Origin: Bacteroides sp.
Lineage (GTDB): Bacteria; Bacillota; Clostridia; Oscillospirales; Ruminococcaceae
Length of the DNA: 48,614 nt
Reading direction: 5' to 3'
Assembly: GCA_023663265.1 (NCBI GenBank)
Contig: JAMPHV010000011.1
Coordinates: 1 to 48,614, forward strand
How positions within the stretch are numbered: the stretch's first letter is position 1; each line of letters begins with the position of its first letter. Under the pieces are notes generated by a model that had not been told where the DNA came from, did not search any database, and worked only from the letters and a program-made list of their open reading frames with translations. Position numbers and translations under genes: made by a program. Below, one piece after another: positions 45,347 to 48,614 of the stretch.

Positions 45347-46387
45347 ATGTATATGAGCTATATTCCCGTTGACAAGCCGCAGCCGCCCTTTCAGCAGGAC
45401 CCCACGGGGGAGCTTAAGCGTTCGCTGGTGAAGCTTGCGGCTTTCGCACTGATAACGGTGATAAACAATAATTTTATTTATTATATCTTTTTTTATCCTG
45501 CCGTGCTGCTTTTGAGCTTGCTGCCCGAGGGTACGAGCGACACCGTGTACTATGCGGTGCAGTGGATAGTAAACGATATAAGCGTTTACCTTGTTCCGGG
45601 GCTGTCGGCATATCTGCTTTTCAGAAGCGATCTGAAGGCGCCCTTTCACTACAAAAAGCATTCTACTTATATGCCCGCCTTGACTGTTGTTCTTATATTT
45701 TTTTCATTGTGCTTTGCGGGCTCTCTCGCCACAATAATCACCAACGCCATTGCGGGAGTGTTGGATACGCTGTTCGGTACGGGCGAGATACCCGACGCAA
45801 TGGCGAGCACTCTGCCGCAGAACGGGAGCTTGGGCACATATATAGTGCTTATTCTCACCACCTCCGTGGCAGCGCCCGTATGCGAGGAGCTGATCTACAG
45901 GAGATTGCTTTTGCACCCGCTCAGAAAGCACGGCGACGGCTTCGCCATAGCGGTGACAGCCCTGCTCTTCGGCTTTGTTCACGGTAACTTCGATCAGCTT
46001 CCCTATGCCTTTGTGGTAGGTCTGCTGTTCGGTATCTTAGCGGTAAATTCAAGCTCGGCAAAGCCGACCATGCTGCTTCACACTCTCAATAATCTTTTGG
46101 TCACCGTCGGAAGCTATTCCGTCGCCATATTGGGGGAAAACAGCGTGACCACGACTATCGAAAACTGTATAGGCGGGTTTCTCAACTTAGCGTTTTGGAT
46201 AGGCATACCCGCCATTATTATAATTTTGGCGTCGGGCATGCACAGATCGGATTACGTTTTTCAGCTCTCCAAGGGCGAAAAGGCAAAAATCATTTTTACG
46301 ACCCCCGCCTCGTATATTTTTGCGGCGGGACTGGTGCTGATGATGATGAACGTGCAGCGGATAGTTTTTGACGCGCTTGGGATTTAG
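45347..46387 (+). CDS. CPBP-family intramembrane metalloprotease (second of two)
   Basis: 346 aa, about eight membrane helices and a short cytoplasmic N terminus. Motif 1 CEELIYRRLLL (Glu180, Glu181, Arg185), motif 2 FGFVHGNFDQLPYAF (His212), motif 3 LHTLNN (His245, Asn249). Same motif order as its upstream neighbour and same HGNF-x-Q wording, so a tandem duplication is likely. Start ATG 45347 (AAAGG 12 nt upstream); the ATG at 45353 is also possible. Confidence 0.88.
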   Translation: MYMSYIPVDKPQPPFQQDPTGELKRSLVKLAAFALITVINNNFIYYIFFYPAVLLLSLLPEGTSDTVYYAVQWIVNDISVYLVPGLSAYLLFRSDLKAPFHYKKHSTYMPALTVVLIFFSLCFAGSLATIITNAIAGVLDTLFGTGEIPDAMASTLPQNGSLGTYIVLILTTSVAAPVCEELIYRRLLLHPLRKHGDGFAIAVTALLFGFVHGNFDQLPYAFVVGLLFGILAVNSSSAKPTMLLHTLNNLLVTVGSYSVAILGENSVTTTIENCIGGFLNLAFWIGIPAIIIILASGMHRSDYVFQLSKGEKAKIIFTTPASYIFAAGLVLMMMNVQRIVFDALGI

Positions 46388-46395
46388 AAAAAGCC

Positions 46396-46424
46396 TTGCA
46401 ATATTTTCGCAAATATGATATTAT
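46396..46424 (+). promoter_or_regulatory. Sigma-A promoter of the last large gene
   Basis: TTGCAA (46396-46401), 17-nt spacer, TATTAT (46419-46424). It begins 9 nt after the CPBP stop, so the downstream gene has its own transcript start, about 46430, 48 nt before the ATG. Confidence 0.65.
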
Positions 46425-46477
46425 TATAATACCGTAAGCTTTTAAACAAACCTTGTAAACAGTAAAGGAAAAGGAAA

Positions 46478-48391
46478 ATGAACGAATTTGACCAAAACAG
46501 GGAGCAGTATCCCGAAAATTCACAGAGCGGCACGGAGGAAAACACGGCGGGGCAGGTGAGCTTTTACGAAAGCTCCGAATATATATCCCCCGTTTACGTT
46601 ACAAAAAAACGCGGAGTGAATCCGCTGGCGGTAATAATTCCGTCGGCAGCGGTGATAATAGCCGCCGTTGTCGCCTTTATACTGCTTATGCTCAATAAGC
46701 CCGTTTCCTACCGCCGGGCGGAAAAGAACTTTTTCGCCAATGCTTTTGCGGCGGCTGAACAAGCGGATAACGTCTTTCAAGGCTCGGGCTCGGAAAGGCT
46801 CACCGTTGATTTTTCGATGCCCTTAGGCGATATGATAGGGCTCGATCTGTCTCGGATAAAGCTCGAAGCGGACGTCGTAAGCGAAGAAGCTGCGGCGTAC
46901 AGCCTTATGAAGCTTATGCTCGGCGAGGAAGAGCTGACCGCCGAAATGTGGCTTGACCGCGCGGGCGGAAAAAATTACATTTTCCTGCCCGATATCTCCG
47001 ATATCTACGCCGTTACGGAATACGCGGCAAACGAGGGGAACGCCGCCGATTATACGGCTTATGCCGAGGGCTTGCAGGCTGTTATCGAAAAGACCTCCGA
47101 GGTGTATTTTGATATGGCGGGCGACCCCGAGGCGGAGAGAAACTGCGAGTTTACCGTTAACGGAACGGCATATACCGCCGACAAGGCAGTCATTGAGCTT
47201 AAAATAAGTCAGCTCGCGGTAATATACAAGACGTTCCTCGAAAATATGACGGAGGACCCGAGGACTGCGGATATGCTTTACAGGCTCGGCGAATATGATT
47301 CTCAAGAGGAAATGCGCGAGGATATTCAAGAGTTCGTTGACGAGCTGCAAGAAAGCATTGACGGAGAGTACGACGAAAGCTGCGGCTTTCGCATGACCGT
47401 TTATATGAAGAACGACACGGTTGTGGGCAGAGAGATAGTTATTTCCCGTTACGAGCTTGGCTCAGATACAACTGCGGAGATGTTCATTATTCCCTCTGAA
47501 AACGGCGAAAACGGTTACTTAAGTTATAAAGAGGAAAGCGACGAGGTTTTGTACGAGCTTACGCTGTCTTACATCGACGAAGCCGAGGGCGCGCTTCACA
47601 GCGGCAGGTTCAACGTAAACATTATCGACAGCGACAGCTATAATAAAATAACCTCGAGCGTCTTAGGTTCTTATTCCGATCTTGCGCTCACGGAGGAAGA
47701 CTTCGGAGGAGAATTGGACATTACGCTTGATTACAGCGAGGAAGCGGATATTCTCAGCTTAAACGATCAAAACAGCTTTAACGTTAAGGCGGTTTTGGGG
47801 AAAGAGGGGGAGAAGAAGACCGTAGGTATCACCGTTCCCAACATCTGCACCGTTGATCTTACCCTTGAACCCTCCGAGCTTGAATTTAAGGCTGTGCCTC
47901 AGCCCGAGCCCGATAAGCTTGCGGTGATGAACGGCGATTTCGATACCTCCGAAGCGGCGGAGCAGCTTATAGAGGACATTTTTGGCTGGTTTATCCCGAG
48001 CTATGCCGAGCCCGATCACGGTGCAAACGACTATCCCTATTTTCCCGAGGCGGCGGAGAACGAAGACGAAAATGAAAATATGCGCGACGACTTCAGCTTT
48101 GTTGAGGGAGACTGGGTCCCTAAAAAAATAGTGGCATTGGGGGAAGAATACGGCGTGGACGACGAGGAGCTCGGCGGATACTTAAAGTGGATCACCTATT
48201 CGTTTTCAAGCGACGGCGTATTGACCGTTACCGACGAAGAGTCGGATATGATCTTGACATATCGCTGTTACTTTGACAGCGAGGATAACGACCGTATATT
48301 GCTCGAAGAAGACGCTTATTCGTCGATACGCTACGACGAGGCTTCGGACAGTCTTGTGGTAAGCGATGAGGACGACGTGCTGGCTATATGA
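46478..48391 (+). CDS. Single-pass membrane protein with large acidic extracytoplasmic region, function unknown
   Basis: 637 aa, family not identified. N-terminal cytoplasmic part 1-50 (Glu/Gln/Ser-rich, ending in the basic VTKKRGVNP), one membrane helix about 52-72 (LAVIIPSAAVIIAAVVAFIL), then about 565 residues outside, rich in Glu and Asp. The segment NKPVSYRRAEKNFFANAFAA next to the membrane recurs in similar proteins of gut Clostridia. The last 100 residues form a possible separate domain (WVPKKIVALGEEYG...). No catalytic motif. Adjacent to two membrane proteases. RBS AAAGGAAAAGG. Confidence 0.8.
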   Translation: MNEFDQNREQYPENSQSGTEENTAGQVSFYESSEYISPVYVTKKRGVNPLAVIIPSAAVIIAAVVAFILLMLNKPVSYRRAEKNFFANAFAAAEQADNVFQGSGSERLTVDFSMPLGDMIGLDLSRIKLEADVVSEEAAAYSLMKLMLGEEELTAEMWLDRAGGKNYIFLPDISDIYAVTEYAANEGNAADYTAYAEGLQAVIEKTSEVYFDMAGDPEAERNCEFTVNGTAYTADKAVIELKISQLAVIYKTFLENMTEDPRTADMLYRLGEYDSQEEMREDIQEFVDELQESIDGEYDESCGFRMTVYMKNDTVVGREIVISRYELGSDTTAEMFIIPSENGENGYLSYKEESDEVLYELTLSYIDEAEGALHSGRFNVNIIDSDSYNKITSSVLGSYSDLALTEEDFGGELDITLDYSEEADILSLNDQNSFNVKAVLGKEGEKKTVGITVPNICTVDLTLEPSELEFKAVPQPEPDKLAVMNGDFDTSEAAEQLIEDIFGWFIPSYAEPDHGANDYPYFPEAAENEDENENMRDDFSFVEGDWVPKKIVALGEEYGVDDEELGGYLKWITYSFSSDGVLTVTDEESDMILTYRCYFDSEDNDRILLEEDAYSSIRYDEASDSLVVSDEDDVLAI

Positions 48392-48417
48392 TTTGAAAGA
48401 AAACAATAAGTGACTGT

Positions 48418-48451
48418 AAAAAAACGACCTGTCGAAAACGGGTCGTTTTTT
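48418..48451. terminator. Bidirectional terminator (copy C, inverted)
   Basis: AAAAAAA-CGACCTGT, loop CGAAA, ACGGGTCG-TTTTTT (one G-U). Its reverse complement matches copies A and B (CGACCCGTTTTC, then CAGGTCGTTTTT, then ACAGT), so the unit is in the opposite orientation. Confidence 0.85.
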
Positions 48452-48502
48452 GTTGTAATTTAAGCTTCCCCAAAATTCAAAGCAAAAAATGGAGAAATCG
48501 TT

Positions 48503-48595
48503 ATGACAAAAGTAAAAGGCACATCTTATACTCTTTCCAAATACAAAGATAGACAAATGAATATGGAGTATTTGGAAAGAGTGTTTCGGGTGTAA
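48503..48595 (+). CDS. Short ORF of 30 codons spanning an inverted repeat
   Basis: MTKVKGTSYTLSKYKDRQMN and ten further residues, stop TAA at 48593. RBS GGAG 8 nt upstream. It resembles nothing recognised; the coding sequence contains both arms of a 15-bp inverted repeat, so it may be a small gene, a transposase remnant or a chance frame. Confidence 0.35.
   Translation: MTKVKGTSYTLSKYKDRQMNMEYLERVFRV
48530..48582. repeat. Perfect 15-bp inverted repeat
   Basis: ACTCTTTCCAAATAC (48530-48544) and GTATTTGGAAAGAGT (48568-48582), spacer 23 nt. No U-tract. Part of it (TTCCAAATA) recurs at 48597. Possibly the end of a small mobile element cut by the window edge. Confidence 0.6.
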
Positions 48596-48614
48596 TTCCA
48601 AATAGAATTATGAA

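Noticed and set aside
1-48614. tRNA, rRNA, transposase or prophage genes
   Set aside because: No such genes were recognised on either strand; apart from the short repeats listed, the window has no mobile element with an identifiable recombinase.

Overview
The window is from a spore-forming, Gram-positive Clostridia-type genome, probably a Ruminococcus/Oscillospiraceae-like gut bacterium. The support is the Firmicutes order of the S10-spc-alpha ribosomal cluster, a zinc-type S14, a KOW-domain gene between map and infA, rpsD between rpsK and rpoA, a spoVAC-spoVAD-spoVAE trio, a DUF6033-type protein, and very large BspA-type leucine-rich-repeat surface proteins. The genus is an inference; no 16S rRNA is present.

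Layout. (1) Positions 1-2594, minus strand: the N-terminal 864 codons of a large secreted protein (glycine-rich beta-helix-like repeats, then CxxC repeats) that runs off the left edge. Its promoter is strong and has two direct repeats just upstream of the -35. (2) 2880-19885: one almost uninterrupted plus-strand cluster of 32 genes, rpsJ to rplQ, with secY, adk, map, a KOW protein, infA and rpoA. Its promoter is divergent from that of the surface protein. Several unusually long internal gaps (before rpsJ, rpsJ-rplC, rplB-rpsS, rpmD-rplO, rpsK-rpsD, rpsD-rpoA) hold strong inverted repeats and may be r-protein leader RNAs. (3) 19890-23114: a 51-residue coiled-coil protein, a polyprenyl-phosphate GT2 glycosyltransferase, and a GT-C (PMT-like) membrane glycosyltransferase whose first transmembrane helix is out of frame with its natural start across an (AT)13 tract. 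(4) 23141-25067: spoVAC-AD-AE, which import dipicolinic acid into the forespore. (5) 25069-27537, minus: a cytoplasmic GH2 beta-mannosidase. (6) 27643-29135: asnS. (7) 29248-40548: a 3766-residue secreted LRR_5/BspA-like protein containing ten HxH...CxxC modules. (8) 40708-41457, minus: a DUF6033-type protein. (9) 41646-46387: glmU and prs, followed by two CPBP-family membrane proteases. (10) 46396-48451: a single-pass membrane protein with an acidic extracytoplasmic part. The right edge carries a 30-codon ORF spanning a perfect 15-bp inverted repeat.

How the parts fit. Most of the window is housekeeping: translation, protein export, nucleotide and cell-wall precursor supply. The accessory part is about the cell surface: two giant secreted proteins sharing a His/Cys motif, a glycosyltransferase pair that probably decorates an envelope component, and membrane proteases.

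The best candidate for something undescribed is the (AT)13 tract at 21252-21277. It behaves like a phase-variation switch: 12 or 15 units would fuse a normal lysine-rich start and first membrane helix to the GT-C enzyme, while the 13 units seen here leave it off. Second are the HxH-CxxC modules of the giant LRR protein. Third are the structured gaps of the ribosomal cluster and a bidirectional terminator unit present in three copies.
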